In this document: positions 1 to 5,547 of the stretch, piece by piece
Numbering within the stretch: position 1 is the stretch's first letter
How the letters are laid out: every line of letters begins with the position of its first letter
Assembly: GCA_015233515.1 (NCBI GenBank)
Contig: JADFXS010000199.1
Coordinates: 1 to 5,547 of the forward strand
Reading direction: 5' to 3'
From: Deltaproteobacteria bacterium
Lineage (GTDB): Bacteria > Desulfobacterota > Desulfarculia > Adiutricales > JAGVGV01
Length of the DNA stretch: 5,547 nt
The notes under the pieces: model-generated
The model's input: the letters and a program-made list of their open reading frames with translations, nothing else
Database searches by the model: none
What the model was told of the DNA's origin: nothing
Made by a program: the position numbers and the translations under genes

Positions 1-1351
1 CTCGCAACGCGCCCTTGGCCAACTGGATCGCGCGCACATCTCCTTGGGTCAGGGGGATAGGGTGATGGGTAAGGGTCAGGTCGGCCGGGACAATTTCAAA
101 CTCGAGGATACTGTTTTCACCTGACCGCCAGCAACTGGAAGTAAAGGCTTTGTTAAAGCTGCCGCTTTTAGTGATGACGCCGGCTCGCAGCAACTCGGCA
201 ATTATGCTGATCACTCCTGATCCGCAGATACCGGCCGGAGGTTTTTTCATACCATCGGCGGTTTGCATGACGGAATAATCGAGGCGACCCTTTTTTGGAA
301 CGAAGCATGCCGAGTCGATAGCGCCGGAGGTCGCCTGCATCCCGTAACGGATGGATGCTCCTTCGAAGGCTGGACCCGTGGCACAAGAGGCGGCCGCCCA
401 TCCCCGATCGGTAACCAGGATAATTTCGCCATTGGTTCCTATGTCCACCAACATGGTTCCGACGTCATTGTTGCCTAAATCCGCGGCCAGGGCGGCGCTG
501 ACGATGTCGGCTCCCAGGTAGCCGCTGATGAGCGGCAAGGTTCGCAGGCGTGCGGAAGCATTGACAGCCAAGCCGACGCTTTCGGCGGCAACCAGTTGAT
601 CGTCATAAAACCGAGGAACGAACGGGAAAATCGCGATGGGAGAAGGGTCCTGGCCGAGCAGCAGGTGGATCATGGTGCTGTTACCGACCGCGACCATTTC
701 ACCCACCGCGCTCGGGTCGACCTTGAAACGGCGACACAGGGCGGATATTGCCCAGACAATGGCGCTTGCCGTCATTTTTTGAAGCCGCGGCAGTGTCCCG
801 GTGTCCATACGCACGGCATTGATTCGGCTGATTACGTCATCCCCGAAAATAGCCTGAGGATTTCGAGCGGAGGTCGACCCCACGATGGATCTCCTCGACA
901 AATCACACAAATAAACGGCTAAGGTGGTAGTGCCGACATCGACGGCCACGCCGTAGCCGGATGATGAAGGTTCTGTACTCCCCGGCGGCATCGCCGGCGG
1001 TTTTGACAGAAGCACCGGCAAGCCCTTCTGCACGACTTCCGGAGTAAGGCGGCTTTCTTGCGGGATTTCAATGGTCGCTTCCGCGAAGACCCGTGCGCGG
1101 CAAGCCAAGCGATAGCCGGCCGCGAGCCTTTCCGCCCCCAAAAAGGCTCTCTCAGCGTCATCTGCCGCGCTCAGCGCGCCCTGCGCGGAAGACCTGGCCA
1201 GAATTAAGCACTTACCGCAGCGCCCACGCCCGCCGCAATCGGAACGTAAAAGAACACCACTGGTTACCAAGGATTCCATCAGAACGGCGCCCGGTCGAGC
1301 CTCAACGTCGCGGCCTTCGACCTTGATCCATAAATTCTCGGTATCAGTCAT
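1..1351 (-). CDS. Corrinoid-activating protein (RACE/RamA type), [2Fe-2S] plus ASKHA ATPase, 3' end cut by window
   Basis: This protein would reductively reactivate corrinoid carriers that have slipped to inactive Co(II), returning them to Co(I) at the cost of ATP. The frame is open from the ATG at 1351 to the left edge (450 codons seen; the family is usually about 600 or more residues). An N-terminal plant-type ferredoxin domain carries Cys39, Cys45, Cys48 (in CGGRGRCGKC) and Cys84 (in YRLACRA), the four [2Fe-2S] ligands. After a linker (about 91-132) comes the ASKHA-fold domain typical of DUF4445 proteins: VAVDVGTTT (135-143), NPQAIFGDDVISRI (164-177), VAVGNST (220-226), LVDIGTNGEI (301-310), SCATGPAFEG (322-331) and GICGSGVI (374-381). 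It ends here in TQGDVRAIQLAKGALR, a conserved stretch of the family. The start is supported by GGAG at 1358-1361, 6 nt upstream. The N-terminal cluster resembles bacterial RACE rather than archaeal RamA, which has C-terminal [4Fe-4S] clusters. The family call is firm; which carrier it serves is inferred from the neighbours. Confidence 0.93.
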   Translation of the reverse strand, partial: MTDTENLWIKVEGRDVEARPGAVLMESLVTSGVLLRSDCGGRGRCGKCLILARSSAQGALSAADDAERAFLGAERLAAGYRLACRARVFAEATIEIPQESRLTPEVVQKGLPVLLSKPPAMPPGSTEPSSSGYGVAVDVGTTTLAVYLCDLSRRSIVGSTSARNPQAIFGDDVISRINAVRMDTGTLPRLQKMTASAIVWAISALCRRFKVDPSAVGEMVAVGNSTMIHLLLGQDPSPIAIFPFVPRFYDDQLVAAESVGLAVNASARLRTLPLISGYLGADIVSAALAADLGNNDVGTMLVDIGTNGEIILVTDRGWAAASCATGPAFEGASIRYGMQATSGAIDSACFVPKKGRLDYSVMQTADGMKKPPAGICGSGVISIIAELLRAGVITKSGSFNKAFTSSCWRSGENSILEFEIVPADLTLTHHPIPLTQGDVRAIQLAKGALR

Positions 1352-1393
1352 GGGAAGCTCCAAAAAAAAGTTTCTCGGACTGCTTGTCTGCGT

Positions 1394-1420
1394 GATATAG
1401 TAATTTAAATGCTTTTTCAA
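1394..1420 (-). promoter_or_regulatory. Weak candidate promoter before the activator gene
   Basis: On the minus strand TTGAAA (1415-1420) is followed, after 15 nt, by TATATC (1394-1399), or after 17 nt by TATCAC. The surroundings are AT-rich, unlike the flanking genes, and the site lies 43-69 nt before the activator start. The -35 is good, but the -10 and spacing are not ideal. An 8-T run lies between this site and the ribosome binding site. The activator might instead be read only from an upstream promoter. Confidence 0.25.
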
Positions 1421-1442
1421 CCTCGATTTCGATTTAATATCA

Positions 1443-1820
1443 TTACATCGATGCGAGGTCGATGATCTGGAAGCCGGTGGCTTCCATAAACATAAGAACG
1501 ATGTTTTTACCGATATCGTGGACATCCCCCTTGACAGTGCCGGCCACGGCTTTGCCTAAAGGCCGGTTCCCGGACGCTTTCAACACGGGCTGCAAGGCGT
1601 TTAAACAAAGCTTGGTGGCCATTGCGGAAACAAGGACATTCGGAATAAAGTATTCGTAGGTTCGCCACTTCTGCCCGACGATCGCCAATCCTTTTAGAAT
1701 GCCTTGTTCAATAATGTCGGCGGGAGACAGGCCTTCAAGAAGACATTTTTTTATGATGGCCGGGGCTTTTTTGGTATTCCCTTTGACAATGGCGCATTCG
1801 AGTTGTCGGATGGAGATCAT
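1443..1820 (-). pseudogene. Truncated, frameshifted corrinoid (methyl-carrier) protein
   Basis: This is a paralogue of the carrier at the right edge, reduced to 125 residues where the family usually has about 210. The N-terminal four-helix cap domain is intact (about residues 1-88). The Rossmann-type B12-binding domain begins normally with GDVHDIG, giving the DxHxxG motif with cobalt-ligand His101. It then stops after IIDLASM. Where the intact neighbour has IDLGIDV, this gene reads GACCTCGCATCGATGTAA. Restoring one G gives DLGIDV in register, but that frame ends nine codons later at 1417. The second half of the domain, with the SxL and GG motifs that hold the cobalamin tail, is absent. ATG 1820 is preferred because GAGG sits 6 nt upstream (1827-1830) and homology starts there; an ATG at 1955 would add 45 residues without family resemblance. 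It probably cannot bind B12 in the normal base-off/His-on mode. A retained role for the cap domain cannot be excluded. Confidence 0.8.
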
Positions 1821-1918
1821 TTCCCGCCTCTGCTCGGAGTATTGAAGCTCCTCGCGGCAAGCAGCGAGGAATCGTCGACCTGTGAGGAAAGAACACTTTT
1901 TAATTTTTTGTCCGCCAA

Positions 1919-1953
1919 CCCCGTAGCAAGCCACGGGGATTGCGCTTGCTTGC
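1919..1953 (-). other. Possible alternative hairpins in the leader of the truncated carrier gene
   Basis: CCCCGT (1919-1924) and ACGGGG (1933-1938) form a perfect 6-bp stem with an 8-nt loop. GCAAGC (1926-1931) can instead pair with either overlapping GCTTGC copy (1944-1949, 1948-1953), and that pairing would exclude the first stem. No U-run follows on the minus strand, so this does not look like a classical attenuator. The short stems could be chance. Confidence 0.2.
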
Positions 1954-1976
1954 ATGTTCGCGGAAACGAAAGTCTC

Positions 1977-2003
1977 AGTATAACATACCCCTTAAATCGT
2001 CAA
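1977..2003 (-). promoter_or_regulatory. Candidate promoter upstream of the truncated carrier gene
   Basis: The minus strand reads TTGACG (1998-2003, 5 of 6 to the sigma-70 -35) then TATACT (1977-1982, 5 of 6 to the -10), with a short 15-nt spacer. The -35 overlaps the foot of the hairpin at 2001-2029. It would give a leader of about 150 nt before the start at 1820. If active, it would let the truncated carrier gene and the activator be expressed separately from the transporter. The suboptimal spacing keeps confidence low. Confidence 0.3.
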
Positions 2004-2029
2004 AGGGGGAAGAGGATTTTCCCCCTTTG
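2001..2029 (-). terminator. Strong 11-bp hairpin after the transporter gene, terminator-like but without a U-tract
   Basis: CAAAGGGGGAA (2001-2011) and TTCCCCCTTTG (2019-2029) are perfect inverted repeats around a 7-nt loop. The hairpin begins 27 nt past the transporter stop codon. On the minus strand it is followed by ACGATTTAAGG, so the U-run of an intrinsic terminator is missing, and none follows on the plus strand either. It may be a 3'-end stabilising stem, a Rho-linked terminator or a processing site. Confidence 0.45.
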
Positions 2030-2056
2030 GCCTTCAAAAATGTATCGGTTCGGTTC

Positions 2057-3439
2057 TTATAAATACTTACCGGCCTCCGGTTTGTGCTTCCAAAGTCCGG
2101 CCAAGATGGCCGAGGACAGGAAGGCGGAAATGATCCAGAACCAGAAGGTGGCGGTCCAGCCGATCTTATCGGTCAGCAAGCCGCTGAATATGCCGGCCAT
2201 GCCCGCGCCGATATAGCCGAAAAAGTCAATGAAGCCGGCCGCCGATCCGGCCGCCTTGCGGGTCCCGAAATCCATGGGCACGGCCCCGATCAGGATGACC
2301 TGGGTTCCCAGGACGCAGAACCCGATAAGCCCTAGAATGATGAAACTCAGGACCCAATTCCCTTGAGGAATTCCGTAGTAGAAAAAGATAGCCAGGCAGC
2401 CTAGGACGCCCATCAGGATACAAGCGATGGGCGGGCGTCGGCTCTGAAAAAACTTATCGCTGGCCCAGCCGGAGAAAATGGCGCCGGCGATGCCAAAAGC
2501 GGGGACGGCAATGGCAGTATACGAAGCTTTGGCTATGCCCGCTTTCTGAACTTCGAACAGATAGGTGGGCGCCCAAAGCAAAAAGCCGTAGCGGATGACA
2601 TCGACAAAGAAAAAAGACCAGGACACCGCCCAGATGCGAGGATTACCCACGGTCTGCTTCAGAGTGTACTTGAAGCCCGCGTGTTCTTCTTTTTCCTTCT
2701 TGGGCTTGATCTTTTTCCGAATCTCTTCGACGCTCATCCCGGCGAATTCGCCGTGCTGTTCAAAAATCTCGATGGGCGGCAGGTTGGCGTCTTCAGGCCG
2801 ATTTTTAGCCATCAGCAAGGGAAGAAAAGCGATCGCGGCGAAAATGATCGGCGCGTAAGTAAACGCTCCCCGCCAGCCGCCATGGGCGATGGCCCACCCC
2901 GCCAGTAACCAGGCCATGACGTTGCCGAATTGATAACAGGCGCCGTATAACCCCATCCGCTTCCCGCGCGCCTTGGGAGGAAACCACTGCGAAAGCGTTT
3001 TCACACAGTTAGGCCACCCGCCGGCCTGGAAGAAACCGTTCAAGCCCCATACCACGCCCAGGGCGATAAGGCCCAGGCTCGCGGCCGGGATCATCAACAG
3101 GTTCATCAAAGCCGAAAGCAGCATCATGGTAAAGAGGTAATGCTTTGACGAAAATCGTTCCGATATCTGGCCGTGAGTAAACTGGCCGATGGCGTAGGCC
3201 CAGAAAAGAGCCGTCCCTATCGCTCCAAGCTCGGTCTTGCTCCATCCAAATTCCTTCATCATGTCCGGGATAGCCACGGAAAAGTTGACGCGGCAAAGGT
3301 AAAATGCTCCATATGTGATCCAAAATACAATAAAAATCTGGTTGCGCCAGTGAGTGAATCCTTTGGTCCATTCGGCCCATTGAGCCTTTTCTTCAGCAGA
3401 TTGATGCGCGGATGTCGATATGGCCGTATCATTCGCCAT
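2057..3439 (-). CDS. MFS transporter, organophosphate:phosphate antiporter (OPA/GlpT-like) family
   Basis: A 460-residue inner-membrane carrier with 12 predicted helices, near: 33-53, 70-90, 101-120, 123-143, 163-185, 190-212, 266-290, 302-325, 337-355, 361-385, 395-420 and 426-450. A charged cytosolic loop lies at about 213-264 (lysine-rich at 241-250). OPA signatures include YLCRVNFSVAIPDM (47-60), GGWPNCVKTLSQWFPPKARG (140-159), the MFS loop motif GWASDKFF (324-331) and KAAGSAAGFIDFFGYIGA (395-412). The two phosphate-binding arginines of E. coli GlpT (R45, R269) correspond by eye to Arg50 and Arg283. GlpT Lys80 and His165 appear replaced by Gln86 and Tyr169, so the substrate need not be glycerol-3-phosphate. 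AAGGAGGA (3446-3453), 6 nt before ATG, fixes the start. The context suggests uptake of the methylated substrate or a related anion, which is inference. Family assignment is firm, substrate unknown. Confidence 0.9.
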   Translation of the reverse strand: MANDTAISTSAHQSAEEKAQWAEWTKGFTHWRNQIFIVFWITYGAFYLCRVNFSVAIPDMMKEFGWSKTELGAIGTALFWAYAIGQFTHGQISERFSSKHYLFTMMLLSALMNLLMIPAASLGLIALGVVWGLNGFFQAGGWPNCVKTLSQWFPPKARGKRMGLYGACYQFGNVMAWLLAGWAIAHGGWRGAFTYAPIIFAAIAFLPLLMAKNRPEDANLPPIEIFEQHGEFAGMSVEEIRKKIKPKKEKEEHAGFKYTLKQTVGNPRIWAVSWSFFFVDVIRYGFLLWAPTYLFEVQKAGIAKASYTAIAVPAFGIAGAIFSGWASDKFFQSRRPPIACILMGVLGCLAIFFYYGIPQGNWVLSFIILGLIGFCVLGTQVILIGAVPMDFGTRKAAGSAAGFIDFFGYIGAGMAGIFSGLLTDKIGWTATFWFWIISAFLSSAILAGLWKHKPEAGKYL

Positions 3440-3445
3440 GTCCTA

Positions 3446-3453
3446 TCCTCCTT
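3446..3453 (-). promoter_or_regulatory. Strong Shine-Dalgarno site of the transporter gene
   Basis: AAGGAGGA lies 6 nt upstream of the ATG at 3439 and is the longest match to the anti-Shine-Dalgarno sequence among the genes here. It suggests efficient independent initiation after the long upstream gap, not coupling to the methyltransferase gene. Confidence 0.7.
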
Positions 3454-3483
3454 ATACTATTCAATATCTTTAAAGCTCATTTT

Positions 3484-3663
3484 TCAGCCTGGTTTTTCGC
3501 TCCTGAAAGCTTCGAGATACTTGACGCGGTATAGGTCTTGATTGACAAACACCTCCATGCTCCGGACAAAAGCCATCGGACTTTTATCCACAGGGCTGGG
3601 AATGGCGGTCGTCCGAGTCCGCCGCTTGGGACAGAACCAGAAAAACTGATTGATCCCTCCACA
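3484..3663 (-). other. Unexplained open frame in the transporter leader: short protein or gene remnant
   Basis: The minus strand is open for 59 codons before TGA at 3484, following an in-frame TAA just upstream. The last 30 codons, from ATG 3576, have a protein-like composition (SMEVFVNQDLYRVKYLEAFR near the end) and frequent G or C at third positions. The first half, with WFCPKRRTRTT, looks less convincing. No good ribosome binding site precedes ATG 3576 or the ATG at 3558. It is therefore either the C-terminal remnant of a lost gene, a small peptide read inside the transporter leader, or chance. I do not recognise the family. A different 61-residue frame over the same DNA (3662-3477) looks less natural. 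Confidence 0.25.
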
Positions 3664-3722
3664 TTATAGGAGACCGGACGAAGTATGGCCGAATCCGGAA
3701 ACCATCCGGGCCTCCTGAAAGC
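3500..3722. repeat. 11-bp direct repeat spanning the transporter leader
   Basis: CTCCTGAAAGC occurs at 3500-3510 and again at 3712-3722 (plus-strand reading), with starts 212 bp apart. The copies bracket the candidate -10 box and most of the unexplained open frame. They may be the scar of a short insertion or deletion, or a repeated regulatory element. Eleven bases is short enough for chance to remain possible. Confidence 0.3.
3663..3668 (-). promoter_or_regulatory. Perfect -10 hexamer, candidate promoter for the transporter
   Basis: TATAAT on the minus strand matches the sigma-70 -10 consensus fully. The hexamer 17 nt upstream (3686-3691, CGGCCA) matches the -35 at only 3 of 6 positions, so an activator might be needed. 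Transcription would start near 3656, leaving a leader of roughly 215 nt before the transporter start. Three ATCCGG copies lie just upstream (3693-3698, 3704-3709, 3749-3754), the last within the 10-bp palindrome TATCCGGATA (3748-3757), and could be binding sites. Confidence 0.4.
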
Positions 3723-3765
3723 CCCGTTTAATTTCCTTGAAATGTTCTATCCGGATAAGACCGTG

Positions 3766-4926
3766 TTAATATTTTCCATACTCATGGTAAGACTCGAAGA
3801 GAGCCACCACGTTTTCAATCGGAGTGTCGATCTGGATGTTATGAGCCGTGCAAATGATGTATCCGCCGCCTTGCTTGGCCGAATCAAGGGCGTACTTCAC
3901 CATGGCCTTGACGTCCTCGGGCGTTCCCAACGGCAGGACATGCTGAATGTCCATCCCGCCCTGAAAGGTGATGTCCTTGCCGAATTCTTCCTTCAGCTTC
4001 TTGATGTCCATGTTGGTAGCCTTCGGCTGTAAGGACTGTAGAATATCCAGCCCGCATTCAATCAAATCCGGGATGAACATTTTCACGTCGCCGCAGGTAT
4101 GGTACATGACCGGAATGCCGTATTGATGGGCGATATCCACATAAGTCTTGAAGCCTTTTTTAAAGTACCGCCGCCACATATCCAAACTGAGCAGGGGCCC
4201 GGTCTGGGCGCCGATGTCATCACCCATCATAAAGATGTCGATCTCGCCGTCCGCGGCTTTAAAGACGCGATGGTTGTACTCGATAAAATAGTTGATGATG
4301 TGATCGCGCATGTGCTCGACTATTTTCGGATTCATGACCATGTCGATGAAAATCTGCTGTATGCCCCGCAGGTACATCATGGGTTTGAGCTGGGCTGTCC
4401 GGTCAAGACGATCGCCCACATTGATGACGCAGTGTTGAGGGTGATAAACGAGACAATCGGCCTTGACTTTTGAGTAGTCCCACCAATCCGCGCTGGCCCA
4501 ATGGTCATATTTTTCGATGTCTTCAAGTTTTTTAAATTTTTCAAGGGGCGATTCGGCCACTTCCGTATAAGTTCCCTGGTGAGCGGTTCCTTTTCCATAG
4601 GTGACAATCTTCCGCTTGACACCCCAGAGGTCCTCGACCGTGCCGTCGGGATGCTTTTTGAATGATTGGCCCACATAGCTGGGTCCGTAATTATTTCGGA
4701 AATCCACACCTAGAAAATCGAGGAGCTCCGGGTAAGTCTCACATCCGAAGTGCTCCATGGTTTTTTTCTGAATTTCCGGCACCATCCATGCGTCGATCGG
4801 CACGCGGTCGGGCTCCTGGTGCTTCACCGCCATGAGCGCTCTTTCTCGGCAGCTCATCCTCTCGTTTTTTGCTCGAAACTCTGTGATCCGTGAACGGCGT
4901 TCTTGAAATATTTTGTCGTCTTTCAT
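3766..4926 (-). CDS. Corrinoid-linked methyltransferase of the URO-D/MtaA family (zinc type)
   Basis: A 386-residue cytosolic TIM-barrel protein of the uroporphyrinogen decarboxylase superfamily. It probably moves a methyl group between a corrinoid protein and a substrate or acceptor thiol rather than decarboxylating a tetrapyrrole. The family opening is RERALMAVKHQEPDRVPID (27-45). GDDIGAQTGPLLS (235-247) follows. The zinc site of MtaA/MtbA-type enzymes is recognisable as His276-Thr-Cys278 (YHTCGD) with Cys359 (YIICTAHNI) before the DTPIENV segment (367-373). GGMDI (323-327) and the aromatic run HWASADWWDY (142-151) are also present. The gene starts 31 nt after the corrinoid-protein gene, which implies a shared transcript and partnership. 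ATG 4926 has GGGAG 6 nt upstream (4933-4937). It could be the substrate-side methyltransferase (for example an O-demethylase component) or the acceptor-side one; sequence alone does not decide. The family is firm, the substrate unknown. Confidence 0.9.
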   Translation of the reverse strand: MKDDKIFQERRSRITEFRAKNERMSCRERALMAVKHQEPDRVPIDAWMVPEIQKKTMEHFGCETYPELLDFLGVDFRNNYGPSYVGQSFKKHPDGTVEDLWGVKRKIVTYGKGTAHQGTYTEVAESPLEKFKKLEDIEKYDHWASADWWDYSKVKADCLVYHPQHCVINVGDRLDRTAQLKPMMYLRGIQQIFIDMVMNPKIVEHMRDHIINYFIEYNHRVFKAADGEIDIFMMGDDIGAQTGPLLSLDMWRRYFKKGFKTYVDIAHQYGIPVMYHTCGDVKMFIPDLIECGLDILQSLQPKATNMDIKKLKEEFGKDITFQGGMDIQHVLPLGTPEDVKAMVKYALDSAKQGGGYIICTAHNIQIDTPIENVVALFESYHEYGKY

Positions 4927-4957
4927 CGTTTTCTCCCTTCGTGTGGGGTTTACCGCC

Positions 4958-5547
4958 TCATTTTCCCAGCCAACCCATCACTTTTTTAATGCCGGCCGGC
5001 GGGTCGGGAGCATAGCCATCCGCTCCGATCATATCGGCGAACCTTTGATCGATCGGCGCGCCGCCGATGATGATTTTCACTTTATCCCGCAGGTTTCGTT
5101 CCTTCAGCATCCGCATTACGTCGTTCATGGCGAGACGAGTCGGGGTGTAAAGGCAGGAAAGACCGAGGATATCGGGCTTTTCGGTCTCCACCGTGTCCAC
5201 AAACTTTTTGGCGGAGACATCGATGCCCAGATCAATCACCTTGAAGCCCGCGCCTGTAAACATCATGGACACGATATTCTTGCCGATATCGTGGACATCA
5301 CCCTCAACCGTTCCGATGACCAGCTTGCCGACTGGTGGGACGTCGTTTTTCTCCAGAGCCGGCCTCAATAAGGTCAAGGCGTCAGTCATGGCCATGCCTG
5401 ACATGAGGAGTTCGGGGACGAAAATTTCTTGACGGGAAAAGTGCAAGCCGACGGTATCCAAACCTTGGATCAGACTTTTCAAGATGTCGCCGGGAGCGAT
5501 CTTCTGGTCGAGTGCCTCCTGGATAAACACCTGAACGTTCTCCATGT
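4958..5547 (-). CDS. Corrinoid (B12-binding) methyl-carrier protein, 5' end cut by window
   Basis: A small cytosolic carrier that holds cobalamin and shuttles methyl groups between methyltransferases (MtaC/MtbC/MttC-like). An N-terminal helical cap domain (about residues 1-73, counting the ATG at 5545 as 1) contains FVPELLMSGMAM. The Rossmann-like B12-binding domain follows with GDVHDIG (82-88; cobalt-ligand His85), FKVIDLGIDV (101-110), the SxL motif at Ser130-Leu132 and GG at 161-162. All parts needed for base-off/His-on binding are therefore present. The ATG at 5545 is probably internal: the family normally has about 15 more residues, and the sequence would begin inside the first cap helix. 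The preceding partial codon ends in AC, compatible with the usual Gly-Asn or Gly-Asp before this point. The URO-D methyltransferase follows after 31 nt as its likely partner. It is the only intact carrier in the window. The specific substrate system cannot be named. Confidence 0.93.
   Translation of the reverse strand, partial: MENVQVFIQEALDQKIAPGDILKSLIQGLDTVGLHFSRQEIFVPELLMSGMAMTDALTLLRPALEKNDVPPVGKLVIGTVEGDVHDIGKNIVSMMFTGAGFKVIDLGIDVSAKKFVDTVETEKPDILGLSCLYTPTRLAMNDVMRMLKERNLRDKVKIIIGGAPIDQRFADMIGADGYAPDPPAGIKKVMGWLGK

Noticed and set aside
596..922. 108-codon plus-strand open frame, with other short frames across 1-1351
   Set aside because: The minus strand encodes a continuous corrinoid-activator protein here with all expected motifs.
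1352..1442. Intrinsic terminator ending in the T-run before the activator
   Set aside because: No convincing GC-rich inverted repeat precedes the T-run.
1821..1955. 45-residue N-terminal extension of the truncated carrier from ATG 1955
   Set aside because: The extension has no family similarity and overlaps leader hairpins, while ATG 1820 has a well-spaced GAGG and is where homology starts.
1704..2216. 170-codon plus-strand open frame
   Set aside because: It runs antisense over the truncated carrier gene, its leader and the end of the transporter, and has no family resemblance; both overlapped genes are supported by homology.
3584..3592. Perfect DnaA-box sequence TTATCCACA
   Set aside because: It is a single copy in a short gap with no further boxes, AT-rich unwinding region or replication genes, so an origin is not supported.
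3440..3765. Cobalamin riboswitch before the transporter
   Set aside because: A B12-linked locus makes this plausible, but I found no B12-box-like GCCACTG element or the expected arrangement of conserved stems on the minus strand.
4855..4857. Alternative start of the URO-D methyltransferase at Met24
   Set aside because: It matches the usual family N-terminus, but the GAGAGG before it abuts the ATG, while ATG 4926 has GGGAG at the same 6-nt spacing as the other genes here.
4913..5371. 152-codon plus-strand open frame
   Set aside because: It is antisense to the intact corrinoid-protein gene, whose motifs are complete, and its translation shows no recognisable domain.
1..5547. tRNA, rRNA, CRISPR array or insertion sequence
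   Set aside because: No clover-leaf, regularly spaced repeats, transposase-like frame or terminal inverted repeats were seen on reading either strand.

Overview
The window reads as part of an anaerobic, cobalamin-dependent methyl-transfer locus. All recognisable genes lie on the minus strand and are transcribed from right to left. In transcription order they are: a corrinoid (methyl-carrier) protein cut by the right window edge; a zinc-type methyltransferase of the uroporphyrinogen decarboxylase (URO-D)/MtaA family; a 12-helix transporter of the organophosphate:phosphate antiporter (OPA) branch of the major facilitator superfamily; a second corrinoid protein that is truncated and frameshifted; and a corrinoid-activating iron-sulfur/ATPase protein (RACE/RamA type) cut by the left edge. 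This gene set is typical of strictly anaerobic bacteria (acetogenic Firmicutes, sulfate reducers and relatives, other demethylating anaerobes). Moderate GC and clear Shine-Dalgarno sites 6 nt before four of the starts fit a bacterium. The lineage cannot be fixed from the sequence.

Region by region (minus strand): 5547-4958 corrinoid protein, lacking only its first residues; 31-nt gap; 4926-3766 URO-D methyltransferase; a 326-nt gap (3765-3440) with a perfect -10 hexamer, an unexplained 59-codon open frame and small repeats; 3439-2057 OPA transporter; a 236-nt gap (2056-1821) with a strong 11-bp hairpin and a possible promoter; 1820-1443 truncated corrinoid protein; an AT-rich 91-nt gap; 1351-1 activator, continuing beyond the window. 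The activator has no in-window stop and was translated by hand; it is open for 450 codons with all its family motifs.

Proposed logic (inference): the transporter imports a methylated substrate. A methyltransferase, either the URO-D protein or one outside the window, moves the methyl group to or from Co(I) on the intact corrinoid protein. The activator uses ATP and its [2Fe-2S] cluster to rescue carrier oxidised to Co(II). No recognisable substrate-specific methyltransferase of the MttB, MtaB or MtrH families is in view, so the substrate is unknown. The most unusual points are the decayed second carrier, which has lost a base in its DLGIDV motif and its whole C-terminal half, and the pairing of an organophosphate-type transporter with a methyl-transfer cassette.
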